A program made the translations under genes and the position numbers. A stretch of DNA of 64,000 nt from Phosphoribacter sp037045055 (GTDB taxonomy: Bacteria; Actinomycetota; Actinomycetes; Actinomycetales; Dermatophilaceae): assembly GCA_037045055.1 (NCBI GenBank), contig JBAOHJ010000002.1, forward strand, positions 434,001 to 498,000, in the 5' to 3' direction. Of the stretch, positions 1 through 8,667 are shown piece by piece (position 1 is the stretch's first letter; each line of letters starts with the position of its first letter). Under the pieces are notes generated by a model, which saw only the letters and a list, made by a program, of their open reading frames with translations, searched no databases and had not been told where the DNA came from.

Positions 1-4
1 TCGG

Positions 5-1309
5 ATGACGCCGGAGCACATCCGCCGCGTCGCCATGTTCAGCGTCCACACCTGCCCGTTGGAACAGCCGGGCACCGGGGACGCCGGGGGGATGAACGTC
101 TACATCGCCGAGGTCGCCAAGCAGCTGGCCCGACGGGGCCGCGAGGTCGACATCTTCACCCGCGCCACCACGGGGTCGCGACCCCCGCGCGTGGAGTTGG
201 CTCCCGGGGTGGACGTGTGGCACGTGCCGGCCGGTCCGTACGAGGGGCTGTCCAAGGCGGACCTGCCCGGTCAGCTGTGCGCGTTCGCCGCCGGCGTGCT
301 GCGCCTGGGGGCCGCGCGCCCTGAGGGCCACTACGACGTCGTGCACTCGCACTACTGGCTCTCCGGCCAGGTCGGCTGGCTCGCCGCCGATCGGTGGCGA
401 GCCCCCCTGGTGCACACCATGCACACGATGGCCCGGGTCAAGAACGCCCACCTCGCCCTGGGCGACACCCCCGAGCCGCCGGGGCGCGAGATCGGCGAGG
501 TGCAGGTCGTCGAGGCCGCCGATCGGCTCGTCGCCAACACCGCCGACGAGGCCGACCAGCTCGTCGACCTCTACGGCGCCGACCCCCGCCGGATCAGCGT
601 GGTGCCTCCGGGGGTCGACCTGGAGGTGTTCACCCCGGGGGACAAGCTCGCCGCACGCGCCGCCCTCGGTCTGCCGCCGGAGGCCTTTCTCGTCCTCTTC
701 GTCGGTCGCATCCAACCGCTCAAGGCCCCCGACGTGCTGGTGCGCGCCGCCGCGCTGCTGCGCCGTCGCGACCCGGGCCGATACCAGGACCTGCTCGTGG
801 GCATCCTCGGCGGTCCCAGCGGCACCGGGCTGGCCCGTCCCACCGAGCTCGTGGAGCTCGCCGGCGCCCTGGGCATCGCGGCGCACACCCGGTTCGTCCC
901 CCCGCTGGACCGCGGCACGCTCGCCCAGTGGTACCGCGCCGCCGACCTGCTCGCGGTCCCGTCCTACAACGAGTCCTTCGGGCTGGTCGCGATCGAGGCG
1001 CAGGCCTGCGGCACCCCCGTGGTCGCTGCCGACGTGGGCGGGTTGCCGACCGCGGTCGGCGATGCCGGCGTGCTCGTCCCGACCCACGACGTCGGGGACT
1101 GGGCCGACGCCATCGACGGCCTGCACCGAGACCCGGCCCGCCGGGCCCTGCTCGGTCGCAACGCGGTGACCCACGCCGCCCGGTTCGGCTGGGCGGCGAC
1201 GACCGAGCGCCTGCTCGCGGCATACGGGGCGGCCTGTCGAGAGCAGACCCCCTCACCGGTTCTCGGCGCCTCGACGTTGCTCGGGGTCCCCGCGGCGGTG
1301 ATCCCGTGA
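5..1309 (+). CDS. mshA: D-inositol-3-phosphate glycosyltransferase, first enzyme of mycothiol synthesis
   Basis: The 434-residue product is a GT-B glycosyltransferase. MshA transfers N-acetylglucosamine from UDP-GlcNAc to 1L-inositol 3-phosphate in the cytoplasm, the committed step to mycothiol. The N-terminus (VAMFSVHTCPLEQPGTGDAGG, residues 9-29, then MNVYI) is the family signature with the glycine-rich donor-site loop. The nucleotide-binding E-x7-E region (YNESFGLVAIEAQACG) lies near residue 321, and FVGRIQPLK precedes it. Length matches the family (430-480). The ATG lies only 4 bases into the window, so an upstream start cannot be excluded, but the signature begins where expected. Its stop overlaps the next start by 4 nt (GTGA), so the two are probably translationally coupled. 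Confidence 0.93.
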   Translation: MTPEHIRRVAMFSVHTCPLEQPGTGDAGGMNVYIAEVAKQLARRGREVDIFTRATTGSRPPRVELAPGVDVWHVPAGPYEGLSKADLPGQLCAFAAGVLRLGAARPEGHYDVVHSHYWLSGQVGWLAADRWRAPLVHTMHTMARVKNAHLALGDTPEPPGREIGEVQVVEAADRLVANTADEADQLVDLYGADPRRISVVPPGVDLEVFTPGDKLAARAALGLPPEAFLVLFVGRIQPLKAPDVLVRAAALLRRRDPGRYQDLLVGILGGPSGTGLARPTELVELAGALGIAAHTRFVPPLDRGTLAQWYRAADLLAVPSYNESFGLVAIEAQACGTPVVAADVGGLPTAVGDAGVLVPTHDVGDWADAIDGLHRDPARRALLGRNAVTHAARFGWAATTERLLAAYGAACREQTPSPVLGASTLLGVPAAVIP

Positions 1310-1872
1310 CCGCACCGTCCGCCGCGGTCCAGCGCGCGACCGGCGCGCTCACGGCATACCTCACCGACGCCGCGATCCCCTGGGAGCCCGGCGGTCGGCC
1401 CGGGGAGCACGTGCTCACCCTGCCCGGGGAGCGCAAGCTGCGCGTCGTCGCCTCGGTGCTCGTGCGCGATCCCATGACGAGCATCTCGGCGTTCGTCGTG
1501 CGCAACCCCGACGAGAACCACCAGGCCGTCTACCGCTACCTGTTGCGGCGCAATCTGCGCCTGCCCATGCTCGCGTATGCCGTCGACTCCAGCGGCGACG
1601 TCTACGTCAAGGGGGACGTGCCGACCGCCGCGGTCGAGGCCGGCTACCTGGACCGGCTGATGGGTGCGCTGCTGCACGCCGCGGACGATCCGTTCAACGA
1701 GCTGCTGGCCCTGGGCTTCTTGGAGTCGATGAAGCGGGAGTGGGCCTGGCGCGTCGACCGCGGGGAGTCGCTGGCCAATCTCGAGGCGTTCCGTCCGCTG
1801 TTGGAGGGCAGCGAGCTGACCCACGGCCTCGGTGACGGAGCCGACGTGGAGGGCCGGCCGGTCCAGGAATAG
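1306..1872 (+). CDS. YbjN domain-containing protein
   Basis: This 188-residue protein starts at the GTG that overlaps the mshA stop. It matches the YbjN (type III secretion chaperone-like) family that sits between mshA and gpmA in many actinobacteria. Core features are an N-terminal alpha/beta part (LTLPGERKLRVVASVLVRDP), the conserved FVVRNPDENHQAVYRYLLRRN stretch near residues 63-83 and an ALGFLESMKREWAWRVDRG helix. It has no signal peptide or membrane segment. No enzymatic role is established, and a chaperone-like or stress role is only inferred from the fold. The neighbourhood is conserved, but its link to mycothiol synthesis is unproven. Confidence 0.8.
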   Translation: MTAPSAAVQRATGALTAYLTDAAIPWEPGGRPGEHVLTLPGERKLRVVASVLVRDPMTSISAFVVRNPDENHQAVYRYLLRRNLRLPMLAYAVDSSGDVYVKGDVPTAAVEAGYLDRLMGALLHAADDPFNELLALGFLESMKREWAWRVDRGESLANLEAFRPLLEGSELTHGLGDGADVEGRPVQE

Positions 1873-1882
1873 GCTGGCCGGC

Positions 1883-2619
1883 ATGGCACACACCCTCATC
1901 CTGCTGCGTCACGGCCAGCTCGGAGTGGAACGCCAAGAACCTGTTCACCGGCTGGGTCGACGTCGACCTCAACGACCAGGGCCGGGGCGAGGCGGTGCAC
2001 GGCGGGCAGCTGCTCAAGGACAAGGGGGTCCTGCCCGACATCGTCCATACCTCGGTGCTGCGCCGGGCGATCACCACCGCCAACCTCGCGCTGGACGCCT
2101 GCGACCGGCACTGGATCCCGGTCAAGCGCAACTGGCGGCTCAACGAGCGGCACTACGGCGCGTTGCAGGGCCTGGACAAGGCCGCCACGCGGGCGAAGTA
2201 CGGCGACGAGCAGTTCATGCTCTGGCGCCGCTCCTTCGACACCCCGCCGCCACCGATCGACCTGGACAACGAATACGCCCAGACCGACGATCCGCGGTAT
2301 GCCGGCATGCGAGGTCCCGCGCACCGAGTGCCTCAAGGACGTCATCGCGCGGTTCCTGCCCTACTGGGAGAGCGACATCTGCCCCGACCTGGCCGCCGGT
2401 AAGACGGTGCTCGTCACGGCGCACGGCAACAGCCTGCGGGCGCTGGTCAAGCACCTGGACGCGATCAGCGACGCGGACATCGCCGAGCTGAACATCCCCA
2501 CCGGCCAGCCGCTGGTCTACGACATCGGCGCGGACTTCATGCCCACCAGGCCGGGGGAGTACCTCGACCCGGTGGCCGCCGCCGAGGCTGCCGCCGCGGT
2601 CGCCAACCAGGGGCGCTGA
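1883..2619 (+). pseudogene. gpmA: 2,3-bisphosphoglycerate-dependent phosphoglycerate mutase, reading frame broken twice
   Basis: The three frames together encode an almost complete gpmA product (3-phosphoglycerate to 2-phosphoglycerate, glycolysis). MAHTLILLRHGQ is read from 1883. After an apparent extra base at about 1920 the frame changes and continues with the NLFTGWVDVDLNDQG to DPRYAG region. A second extra base at about 2307 moves the frame to EVPRTECLKDVIARFLPYW and the AHGNS motif, ending at 2619. Both catalytic histidines (RHG and AHGNS) survive in the separate pieces. The enzyme is normally essential and the protein sequence outside the two points is undegraded. Two one-base sequencing or assembly errors are therefore more likely than a real pseudogene. 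Confidence 0.85.
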
Positions 2620-2892
2620 GCAGCCCCGCACGGGGGCTGTCGGAGCCAGCGGAGTCCCCGAGAGCAGGCCAACGGTCGGATCCGGGCCCCCGAGACGACC
2701 GCTGGGCCACTCTCGCCGCGAGTCACCACCGCGGGTGTATGCCGCCGACGCGGGAGGGGCCGCCGCCGGATACGGCGGCGTCGGCCGCGCGGCGGCGCCA
2801 CCGGTGAACAGCGGACCGCCCGCAGGTGAACATCGGGGGGTCGACCCGGCATCGGCGGCCCGGGCTGGTCACCTCCACGTAGCCTTGAGGTC

Positions 2893-4092
2893 GTGGAATG
2901 GGTCGCCCTGGTGCTCGGCCTCGCCGTGGGCGGGGCGGTCGTGGGTGCCCTCGCCCGGCGCTGGACCCACCGCACCGAGCCCGACCCGTCGGCGCTGCCG
3001 GACGAGGTCGTCGACCTGCTCGGTGCCCTCGCGTCCAGCGGTATCGTCCTGGACGAGCGACAGGCAGTGGTCGCCTGCTCGCCGACCGCGGTGCTGCACG
3101 GCCTGGTGCGCGGCACCGAGGTGACCCAGCAGCCCCTGCTCGACCTGGCCCGCCGGGCCGGAGCCGACGGCAAGGTCGTGGAGGAACACATGGACCTGGC
3201 CCGGGGGCCGGGGGCCGCGGCCACCCGCGTCGTCGACGCACGGGCCGCGCGCCTGGGCGGGCGGCATACCCTGCTGCTCGTCGAGGACCGCTCGCACGCG
3301 CTGCTCGTCGAGGAGGTGCGCCGCGACTTCCTCGCCAACGTCAGCCACGAGCTCAAGACCCCGGTCGGTGGCCTGCTGCTGTTGGCCGAGGCCGTGCGCG
3401 GCGCCCGCGACGACCCGGAGGCGGTGGCCCGGTTCGCCAAGCGGATGCGCAAGGAGGCTCGGCGGCTGGACCAGCTGGTCAGCGACATCGTCGAGCTGTC
3501 CCGGCTGCAGTCCGAGGACGGGCTGGCCGACCCCGCGTCGGTCGACCTGGCCCGGGTCGTCGTCGAGGCCGTCGACGACGTGCGGGTGACCGCCGAGGAG
3601 CGCGACATCGAGATCGTCGTCGCCTGCGATCCGGGCTGCTGGGTCTGGGGCGATGCCGCCCTGCTGGCCACCGCGGTGCGCAACCTCGTTGTCAACGCGG
3701 TGGCCTACTCCGCGTCCGGGACGCGGGTCGTGGTGCACGCCCTGGTCGCGCCCGACGGCGCGCGCGAGGTCATCGTCACCGACCAGGGCACCGGCATCCC
3801 GGCCGCCGAGCTGGGGCGCGTCTTCGAGCGGTTCTACCGCGTCGACGCCGCCCGGTCGCGAGCCACCGGCGGCACCGGCCTGGGCCTGTCCATCGTCAAG
3901 CACGTGTGCGCCAACCACGGCGGCGACGTCACCGTGCGCAGCGAGGTCGGCGTGGGCTCGACCTTCACCATGCGCCTGCCCGCGCCGTCCTACGGCCCCG
4001 CGGGCCGCCCGCTCACGCCGATGGGGGCGCCCCCGACGGTCACCCCCACCGACCTGGCAGCCGACACCGTCACGGAGGCGACCGTCCCATGA
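2893..4092 (+). CDS. senX3: Sensor histidine kinase SenX3
   Basis: The 399-residue membrane kinase pairs with RegX3 and controls the phosphate-starvation response in actinobacteria. An N-terminal membrane helix (WVALVLGLAVGGAVVGALARR, residues 3-23) leads to a PAS-like region, the dimerisation box NVSHELKTPVGGLLLL with the phosphoacceptor His near residue 151, and a catalytic ATPase domain (N box NLVVNAVAY, DQGTGIP, TGGTGLGLSIVKH). It starts at GTG, preceded by a weak GAGG. The stop overlaps the regX3 ATG by 4 nt. The Pro/Thr-rich tail after residue 360 is variable in the family. Confidence 0.92.
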   Translation: MEWVALVLGLAVGGAVVGALARRWTHRTEPDPSALPDEVVDLLGALASSGIVLDERQAVVACSPTAVLHGLVRGTEVTQQPLLDLARRAGADGKVVEEHMDLARGPGAAATRVVDARAARLGGRHTLLLVEDRSHALLVEEVRRDFLANVSHELKTPVGGLLLLAEAVRGARDDPEAVARFAKRMRKEARRLDQLVSDIVELSRLQSEDGLADPASVDLARVVVEAVDDVRVTAEERDIEIVVACDPGCWVWGDAALLATAVRNLVVNAVAYSASGTRVVVHALVAPDGAREVIVTDQGTGIPAAELGRVFERFYRVDAARSRATGGTGLGLSIVKHVCANHGGDVTVRSEVGVGSTFTMRLPAPSYGPAGRPLTPMGAPPTVTPTDLAADTVTEATVP

Positions 4093-4769
4093 GCCGCATC
4101 CTCATCGTCGAGGACGAGGAGTCCTTCTCCGACCCGCTGTCCTACCTGCTGCGCAAGGAGGGCTACGACGTCGCCGTCGCGGCCACCGGGCCGGAGGGGC
4201 TCGCCGAGTTCGAGTCCGCCGGGGCCGACCTCGTCCTGCTGGACCTCATGCTCCCGGGACTGTCGGGCATCGAGGTATGCCGCGCCCTGCGCCAGCGCTC
4301 GAACGTGCCGGTGGTCATGCTCACCGCCAAGGACAGCGAGATCGACAAGGTGGTCGGGTTGGAGATCGGGGCCGACGACTACGTCACCAAGCCCTACTCC
4401 GCGCGCGAGCTGCTGGCCCGGATCAAGGCCGTGCTGCGCCGACAGGGCGAGCCCGACGAGCCGGCTCCCGCGATGTTGAGCGCCGGCCCGGTCCGGATGG
4501 ACGTCCAGCGGCATACCGTGACCGTCAACGGGGCGACGACGGCGTTCCCGCTCAAGGAGTTCGAGCTGCTCGAGATGCTGCTGCGCAACCCGGGCCGGGT
4601 GCTCACCCGCGCGCAGCTCATCGACCGGGTCTGGGGCAGCGACTACGTCGGTGACACCAAGACCCTCGACGTGCACATCAAGCGGTTGCGCGGCAAGGTC
4701 GAGGCCGACCCGGCCAACCCGACGCACATCCTCACGGTGCGGGGGCTGGGCTACAAGTTCGAGGTATGA
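4089..4769 (+). CDS. regX3: Response regulator RegX3, OmpR/PhoB class
   Basis: This 226-residue DNA-binding response regulator is phosphorylated by SenX3. Its receiver domain has the acidic pocket E8-D9, phosphoacceptor D52 in LVLLDLMLPG, the T in MLTAKD and the K in VTKPY. It is followed by a winged-helix domain with FPLKEFELLEMLLRNPG and KTLDVHIKRLRGKVE. The ATG overlaps the senX3 stop (ATGA). In relatives the pair activates phosphate-scavenging genes at PHO-box direct repeats. No pst genes are in this window. Confidence 0.94.
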   Translation: MSRILIVEDEESFSDPLSYLLRKEGYDVAVAATGPEGLAEFESAGADLVLLDLMLPGLSGIEVCRALRQRSNVPVVMLTAKDSEIDKVVGLEIGADDYVTKPYSARELLARIKAVLRRQGEPDEPAPAMLSAGPVRMDVQRHTVTVNGATTAFPLKEFELLEMLLRNPGRVLTRAQLIDRVWGSDYVGDTKTLDVHIKRLRGKVEADPANPTHILTVRGLGYKFEV

Positions 4770-4887
4770 GGCGCCCGGCGCCGGCAGGCCGTCCGCGGGC
4801 GCGGCAGGCTCGATGCTCAGGAGGATCAGCGGGCGCAGAGGTTCAGCGGGCAATGAGGGTTCAGCGCGCTCGGAGGGTTCAGCGGGC
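4770..4887. repeat. Short GGTTCAGCG direct repeats after regX3
   Basis: The 118 bases between the convergent stops of regX3 and the lipoprotein gene carry a short element of the form GGTTCAGCG about four times between 4838 and 4890. No hairpin followed by a T tract is evident. The repeats run into the lipoprotein stop codon. Their function is unknown and they may be slippage products. Confidence 0.45.
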
Positions 4888-5370
4888 TCAGGGCGTGGTG
4901 GAGGCCGCCGCGGTGGGTCGCAAGGAGGCGTAGGGGCCCTCGGGCAGCAGCACCGGCACGCTGACGAGGGTGCGCCCGGCGGACGTCACGAGGTAGACGT
5001 CCGCGACCGCTCCGGGGGCGGCCGCGACCTTGGCGAAGGTCACCCCCTTGATCTGCTGCTGGGCCCGGCCGGGCAGGGGCGTCATGGTCGCCGACAAGCC
5101 CGCCTCGGCGTCCGCCCGGGTGAGGAAGCCGACCGTGGCGGCCTCGTCGGTCGTGTTGAGCACCGAGCCGGACAGGACGCCGGGGCCACCGGCGCGCTCG
5201 GAGACCACCAGCAGGGAGCGGGCCGCGACCGGCCCGCTGGTTGCCGGCACGCCGTCGGAGGCGTTGTAGGGCTGCTCGGTCTGGACGGGGGAGAAGAACG
5301 AGCACGCCGAAAGGGCGAGGCTGGCCCCCACGGCACCCAGGGCGGCCACGGCCGGATGCAGTCGCTTCAC
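4888..5370 (-). CDS. Putative lipoprotein of unknown function
   Basis: This 160-residue protein has a classic lipoprotein signal: a basic start (MKRLHP), a hydrophobic core and the lipobox LSAC with Cys at residue 23. The mature part (VLSGSVLNTTDEAATVGFL, PLPGRAQQQIKGVTFAKVAAAPG) reads as a single small beta-rich domain of the type in which DNA-free surface lipoproteins carry additive or metal ligands. No catalytic motif is visible. Similar lipoproteins occur between regX3 and carD in related genera, but I do not recognise a named family. It is transcribed divergently from carD. A role in envelope or phosphate physiology would be guesswork. Confidence 0.75.
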   Translation of the reverse strand: MKRLHPAVAALGAVGASLALSACSFFSPVQTEQPYNASDGVPATSGPVAARSLLVVSERAGGPGVLSGSVLNTTDEAATVGFLTRADAEAGLSATMTPLPGRAQQQIKGVTFAKVAAAPGAVADVYLVTSAGRTLVSVPVLLPEGPYASLRPTAAASTTP

Positions 5371-5420
5371 GGTCGCCAGCCTAGCGGCACACCCCTCGGC
5401 GTCGTCGGGGGGGCCGAGCG

Positions 5421-5437
5421 CGGGCCGGGTCGGCCCG
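5421..5437. terminator. Perfect short hairpin between the lipoprotein gene and carD
   Basis: CGGGCCG and CGGCCCG form a 7-bp stem with a 3-base loop (GGT). The site lies between divergent genes, so it is not an obvious terminator. It could be an operator or leader structure. There is no T tract. Confidence 0.35.
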
Positions 5438-5582
5438 ACCGACCGCTGTGACCTGGGTCATACGGCGGTCGTCCAGAGCATCTCGGCGGCGTTCTGTCAA
5501 GCCCCTTCTCGCCGCCGCGTCCCCGTCGACTATGCCCCTGACCTGCGCAAACGGAGCGTTCGGGCTCGCGGGTGGCCCCCGT

Positions 5583-5622
5583 CACGTGCTAAAGTGGACG
5601 TCGCGAAAGGGGTTAACAGCAT
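5583..5622 (+). promoter_or_regulatory. Candidate carD promoter and ribosome binding site
   Basis: TAAAGT at about 5589 is a plausible -10 element. GAAAGGGG ends about 10 bases before the ATG at 5623 and serves as the ribosome binding site. The -35 region is not clear, which is common for actinobacterial promoters. Confidence 0.4.
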
Positions 5623-6105
5623 ATGGTCTTCAAGGTCGGCGAGACGGTCGTGTACCCGCATCACGGTGCGGCACTGATCGAGGCAATCAACACCCGCACG
5701 ATCAAGGGAGTGGACAAGCTCTACCTCAAGCTCAAGGTCGCTCAGGGCGACCTGACCATCGAGGTCCCCGCCGAGAACTGCGACCTCGTCGGCGTGCGCG
5801 ACGTTGTCGGCCAGGAGGGTCTGGACCGGGTGTTCGAGGTGCTGCGCACCCCGCATACCGAGGAGCCGACCAACTGGTCGCGTCGGTACAAGGCCAATCT
5901 CGAGAAGCTCGCCTCGGGCGACGTCATCAAGGTCGCCGAGGTCGTGCGCGACCTGTGGCGCCGCGACAAGGACCGCGGCCTGTCCGCCGGCGAGAAGCGG
6001 ATGCTCGCCAAGGCCCGCCAGATCCTCGTCTCCGAGCTGGCTCTGGCCGAGAAGACCAACGAGGAGAAGGCCGAGTCGATCCTCGACGAGGTCCTCGCGT
6101 CCTGA
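5623..6105 (+). CDS. carD: RNA polymerase-binding transcription factor CarD
   Basis: The 160-residue product binds the RNA polymerase beta subunit and stabilises open complexes at housekeeping and rRNA promoters. The N-terminal Tudor-like RNAP interaction domain (MVFKVGETVVYPHHGAALIEAI) spans about residues 1-55. The C-terminal helical DNA-binding part has the NWSRRYKANLEKLASGD segment with the family tryptophan, then RDKDRGLSAGEKRML. Length is the family norm (about 160). It lies upstream of ispD-ispF, the usual actinobacterial order. Confidence 0.96.
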   Translation: MVFKVGETVVYPHHGAALIEAINTRTIKGVDKLYLKLKVAQGDLTIEVPAENCDLVGVRDVVGQEGLDRVFEVLRTPHTEEPTNWSRRYKANLEKLASGDVIKVAEVVRDLWRRDKDRGLSAGEKRMLAKARQILVSELALAEKTNEEKAESILDEVLAS

Positions 6106-6130
6106 CCGACGTCCTGCGCCGGGCCCACTG

Positions 6131-6832
6131 ATGAGCCGCGTCGGCGTCGTCGTCGTGGCCGCCGGAGCCGGCACCCGCCTCGGCGGGCAGGTGCCCAAGG
6201 CCCTGGTCGAGGTCCGCGGGCATCCCCTGGTCTGGTATGCCGTGTCCGCGGCCGTGCAGGCCCGTGACGTGGGCTGGGTGAGCGTAGCCGCGCCACCGGG
6301 TCACGTGGCGGCGGTCCGCGAGGCGGTCGAACCGGTATGCCGCGCCGCCGGAGTGCCGCTGACCGTGGTGCCCGGCGGGGCGCACCGCGGCGACAGTGTG
6401 CTCGCCGCGCTGCAGGCGGCGCCGACGGCCTCCGAGGTCGTCCTCGTCCACGACGCCGCTCGGGCGCTGGCGCCGGTCGAGGTGTTCGACCGGGTGGCCG
6501 CCGCCGTCGACGCCGATCACCCGGCGGTCGTCCCGGGTGTGCCGGTGGTCGACACCGTCAAGCAGGTGGCCGCCGACGGCCGGGTGGTGGCCACCCCCGA
6601 GCGCGACGCGCTGCGCCTGGTGCAGACCCCGCAGGGGTTCCTGCGCCAGGTGCTGCTGCAGGCGCACGCGGCGCACGGCTCGGTCGCCACCGACGACGCG
6701 GGGCTGGTCGAGCGGCTGGGCCGGCCGGCATACGTGGTGGCGGGAGATGCTCGAGCGCTCAAGGTGACCACGCCGGCGGACCTGCGCCGGTTGACCGAGT
6801 GGGTCGAGGCCGAGGGCGACCGGCTCGGCTAG
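6131..6832 (+). CDS. ispD: 2-C-methyl-D-erythritol 4-phosphate cytidylyltransferase
   Basis: IspD couples CTP to MEP in the non-mevalonate isoprenoid pathway. The 233-residue protein has the CTP-binding start VVVVAAGAGTRLGGQVPKAL (residues 6-25), where family members have GxGxR then PK. It also has the catalytic-site segments VLVHDAARAL and VDTVKQ, and a C-terminal TPADL. It follows carD by 25 bp. The partner ispF is 1.25 kb downstream, separated by an SDR gene instead of being adjacent as in many relatives. Confidence 0.93.
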   Translation: MSRVGVVVVAAGAGTRLGGQVPKALVEVRGHPLVWYAVSAAVQARDVGWVSVAAPPGHVAAVREAVEPVCRAAGVPLTVVPGGAHRGDSVLAALQAAPTASEVVLVHDAARALAPVEVFDRVAAAVDADHPAVVPGVPVVDTVKQVAADGRVVATPERDALRLVQTPQGFLRQVLLQAHAAHGSVATDDAGLVERLGRPAYVVAGDARALKVTTPADLRRLTEWVEAEGDRLG

Positions 6833-6858
6833 CGGTGTGCTGCCCCCCAAGCCACGAG

Positions 6859-6898
6859 GTGTGGCACAACGCGCGGCATGGCGCGCGATCTGCCACAC
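6859..6898. terminator. Hairpin after ispD
   Basis: Outer arms GTGTGGCA (6859-6866) and TGCCACAC (6891-6898) enclose an inner stem GCGCG/CGCGC. This gives a long interrupted hairpin 26 bases after the ispD stop. No T tract follows, as is common in high-GC genomes. A terminator role is inferred from position. Confidence 0.55.
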
Positions 6899-6918
6899 AT
6901 AACCAGGGGCGGTGCCGG

Positions 6919-7040
6919 CAACCCGGGCGGGAAGACAAGCCGGGCGGGCAGGCCACCCGGGCGGGAAGGTAACCCGGGCGGGAAGGCAACCCGGGCGGGA
7001 AGTCAACCCGGGTTGGTAGGCCACCTGGGCGGAGGGAGGG
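6919..7040. repeat. About seven imperfect 17-bp tandem repeats
   Basis: A unit close to AACCCGGGCGGGAAGGC recurs about every 17 bases between ispD and the SDR gene, with the last two copies degenerating (AACCCGGGTTGGTAGGC, then ACCTGGGCGGAGGG). The unit contains the palindrome CCCGGG. The array ends about 80 bases before the SDR start, so it could affect its promoter or simply be a slippage array. Confidence 0.7.
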
Positions 7041-7118
7041 GGCTGCGCCAGTAGGCTGGCGGCCTCTGGGCCGGCCGCGTCCCCGCGGCCCGCCCCCCGT
7101 CTCGTCGAGGAGCCCCGC

Positions 7119-7895
7119 ATGAGCCCGGTCGCCGTCGTCACCGGGGGCGGGTCGGGGATCGGCGCGGCCACCGCGGCGGCGCTCGTGCGCGACGGCTTCG
7201 AGGTGGTCGTCTGCGGTCGGCGGGCCGAGCGGCTGCAGGCGGTGGCGACCGACCTTGGCCCGGCGGTCCGGCCGATCGTCATGGACGTCACCGAGCCCGC
7301 CTCGGTCGCCACCGCGGCCGCGCAGGTCGGCCGCTGCGACGTCCTGGTCAACAACGCGGGGGGCGCGATCGGCCTGGACCGGGTCGAGGACGGCAAGCCG
7401 GAGCAGTGGCGGGCGATGTACGACGCCAACGTCCTCGGGGTCCTGCACGTCACCCAGGCCTTCCTGCCGCTGCTGCGTCGCAGCCGGACCGGCGGCACCA
7501 TCGTCGTGGTGTCCTCCACCGCCGGGCTGATCGTCTACGAGGGCGGCGCGGGCTACACCGCGGCCAAGCACGCCGCCACCGCGGTCACCGAGACCCTGCG
7601 CCTGGAGCTGGCCGGGGAGCCGATCCGGGTCGTGGAGATCGACCCCGGGATGGTCGCCACCGAGGGGTTCTCGCTGACCCGGTTCCACGGCGACCAGGCC
7701 AAGGCCGACAGCGTGTATGCCGACGTCGACCGCCCGCTGGTGGCCGCCGACGTCGCCGAGTGCATTGCCTTCTGCGTCCGGCTGCCCCAGCACGTCAACG
7801 TCGACCGGCTCGTCGTCAAGCCGGTGGCGCAGGCGGCGGCATACAAAGTGCATCGCGGGCCGATCGACTGGACCCGCGGCCGGGATGGGCAGTGA
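7119..7895 (+). CDS. SDR family NAD(P)-dependent oxidoreductase
   Basis: This 258-residue classical short-chain dehydrogenase has a Rossmann motif TGGGSGIG at residues 8-15, NNAG near residue 78, a catalytic Ser in VVSSTAG and the YTAAK active-site pair. R34 and R35 after the second beta strand (CGRRAERL) suggest NADP(H) preference. The substrate cannot be read from sequence. The C-terminal part (LPQHVNVDRLVVKPVAQAA) resembles the YdfG/serine dehydrogenase-like SDRs. It is inserted between ispD and ispF, with no evidence that it belongs to isoprenoid synthesis. Confidence 0.88.
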   Translation: MSPVAVVTGGGSGIGAATAAALVRDGFEVVVCGRRAERLQAVATDLGPAVRPIVMDVTEPASVATAAAQVGRCDVLVNNAGGAIGLDRVEDGKPEQWRAMYDANVLGVLHVTQAFLPLLRRSRTGGTIVVVSSTAGLIVYEGGAGYTAAKHAATAVTETLRLELAGEPIRVVEIDPGMVATEGFSLTRFHGDQAKADSVYADVDRPLVAADVAECIAFCVRLPQHVNVDRLVVKPVAQAAAYKVHRGPIDWTRGRDGQ

Positions 7896-8087
7896 CGCGA
7901 GGTGATCCACGTGACCCGTCGTCGTCGTGTGGACAGGTGATGTGGCCGAGCCCTGCGACGGGCGAAGATCGTCCGACACGACGGACGAACCCGCGCAGGT
8001 GATCCGGCCGGAGGGCTTCGGCGCCTGTCCGGCTTATCGCTCGGCTCGCCCTCCAGGTGAGCAGCCTCGGGTGCGGGGTGCGAGAGC

Positions 8088-8585
8088 ATGGGCGACATGA
8101 GCGCCGTACCCAGGGTGGGCATCGGGGTCGACGTCCACGCGTTCGCCCCCCCCGACGCGCAGCGGCCGCTGTGGGTGGTGGGGCTGCGGTGGCCCGGCCA
8201 GCCCGGCCTGGCCGGTCACTCCGACGGCGACGTGGCCTGCCACGCGGCGTGCGACGCGCTGTTCTCGGCGGCCGGGATCGGCGACCTCGGGGCGCACTTC
8301 GGCACCGACCGGCCCGAGCTGGCCGGCGCCGGCGGGCTCGCGCTGCTCGCGCAGGCCGCGGGGTTGGTCCGGCAGGCCGGGTACGCCGTGGGCAACGTCG
8401 CCGTCCAGGTCGTCGGCGTGCGCCCGAGGATCGGCACCCGACGCGCCGAGGCCCAAGCGGCCATGTCGGCGGCCTGCGGTGCCCCGGTCTCGGTGAGCGG
8501 CACGACGACCGACGGGCTCGGGCTGACGGGTCGGGGCGAGGGACTGGCCGCGGTCGCCACGGCGGTGCTCGTGCCGCTGGGCTGA
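8088..8585 (+). CDS. ispF: 2-C-methyl-D-erythritol 2,4-cyclodiphosphate synthase
   Basis: IspF forms the cyclic diphosphate in the MEP isoprenoid pathway. The 165-residue product has the zinc ligands in DVHAF and GHSDGDV, a C-terminal cytidine-binding TTTDGLGLTGRGEG loop, and normal length. Two in-frame ATG codons are possible (8088 and 8097). The first has GAGAG close upstream and was taken. The homotrimeric enzyme uses the product of IspE, which is not in this window. Confidence 0.92.
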   Translation: MGDMSAVPRVGIGVDVHAFAPPDAQRPLWVVGLRWPGQPGLAGHSDGDVACHAACDALFSAAGIGDLGAHFGTDRPELAGAGGLALLAQAAGLVRQAGYAVGNVAVQVVGVRPRIGTRRAEAQAAMSAACGAPVSVSGTTTDGLGLTGRGEGLAAVATAVLVPLG

Positions 8586-8667
8586 GGCGACTCGGCCAAT
8601 GGGTCCGCAGCCGGCCGCGGCCGGCTGACCCGCCGGGGCGCCCGCGCCGGGCGGGCACCGGCCCGGC

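Noticed and set aside
6919..7040. CRISPR-like array
   Set aside because: The repeats are 17 bp, head to tail, without spacers, so this is a simple tandem array.
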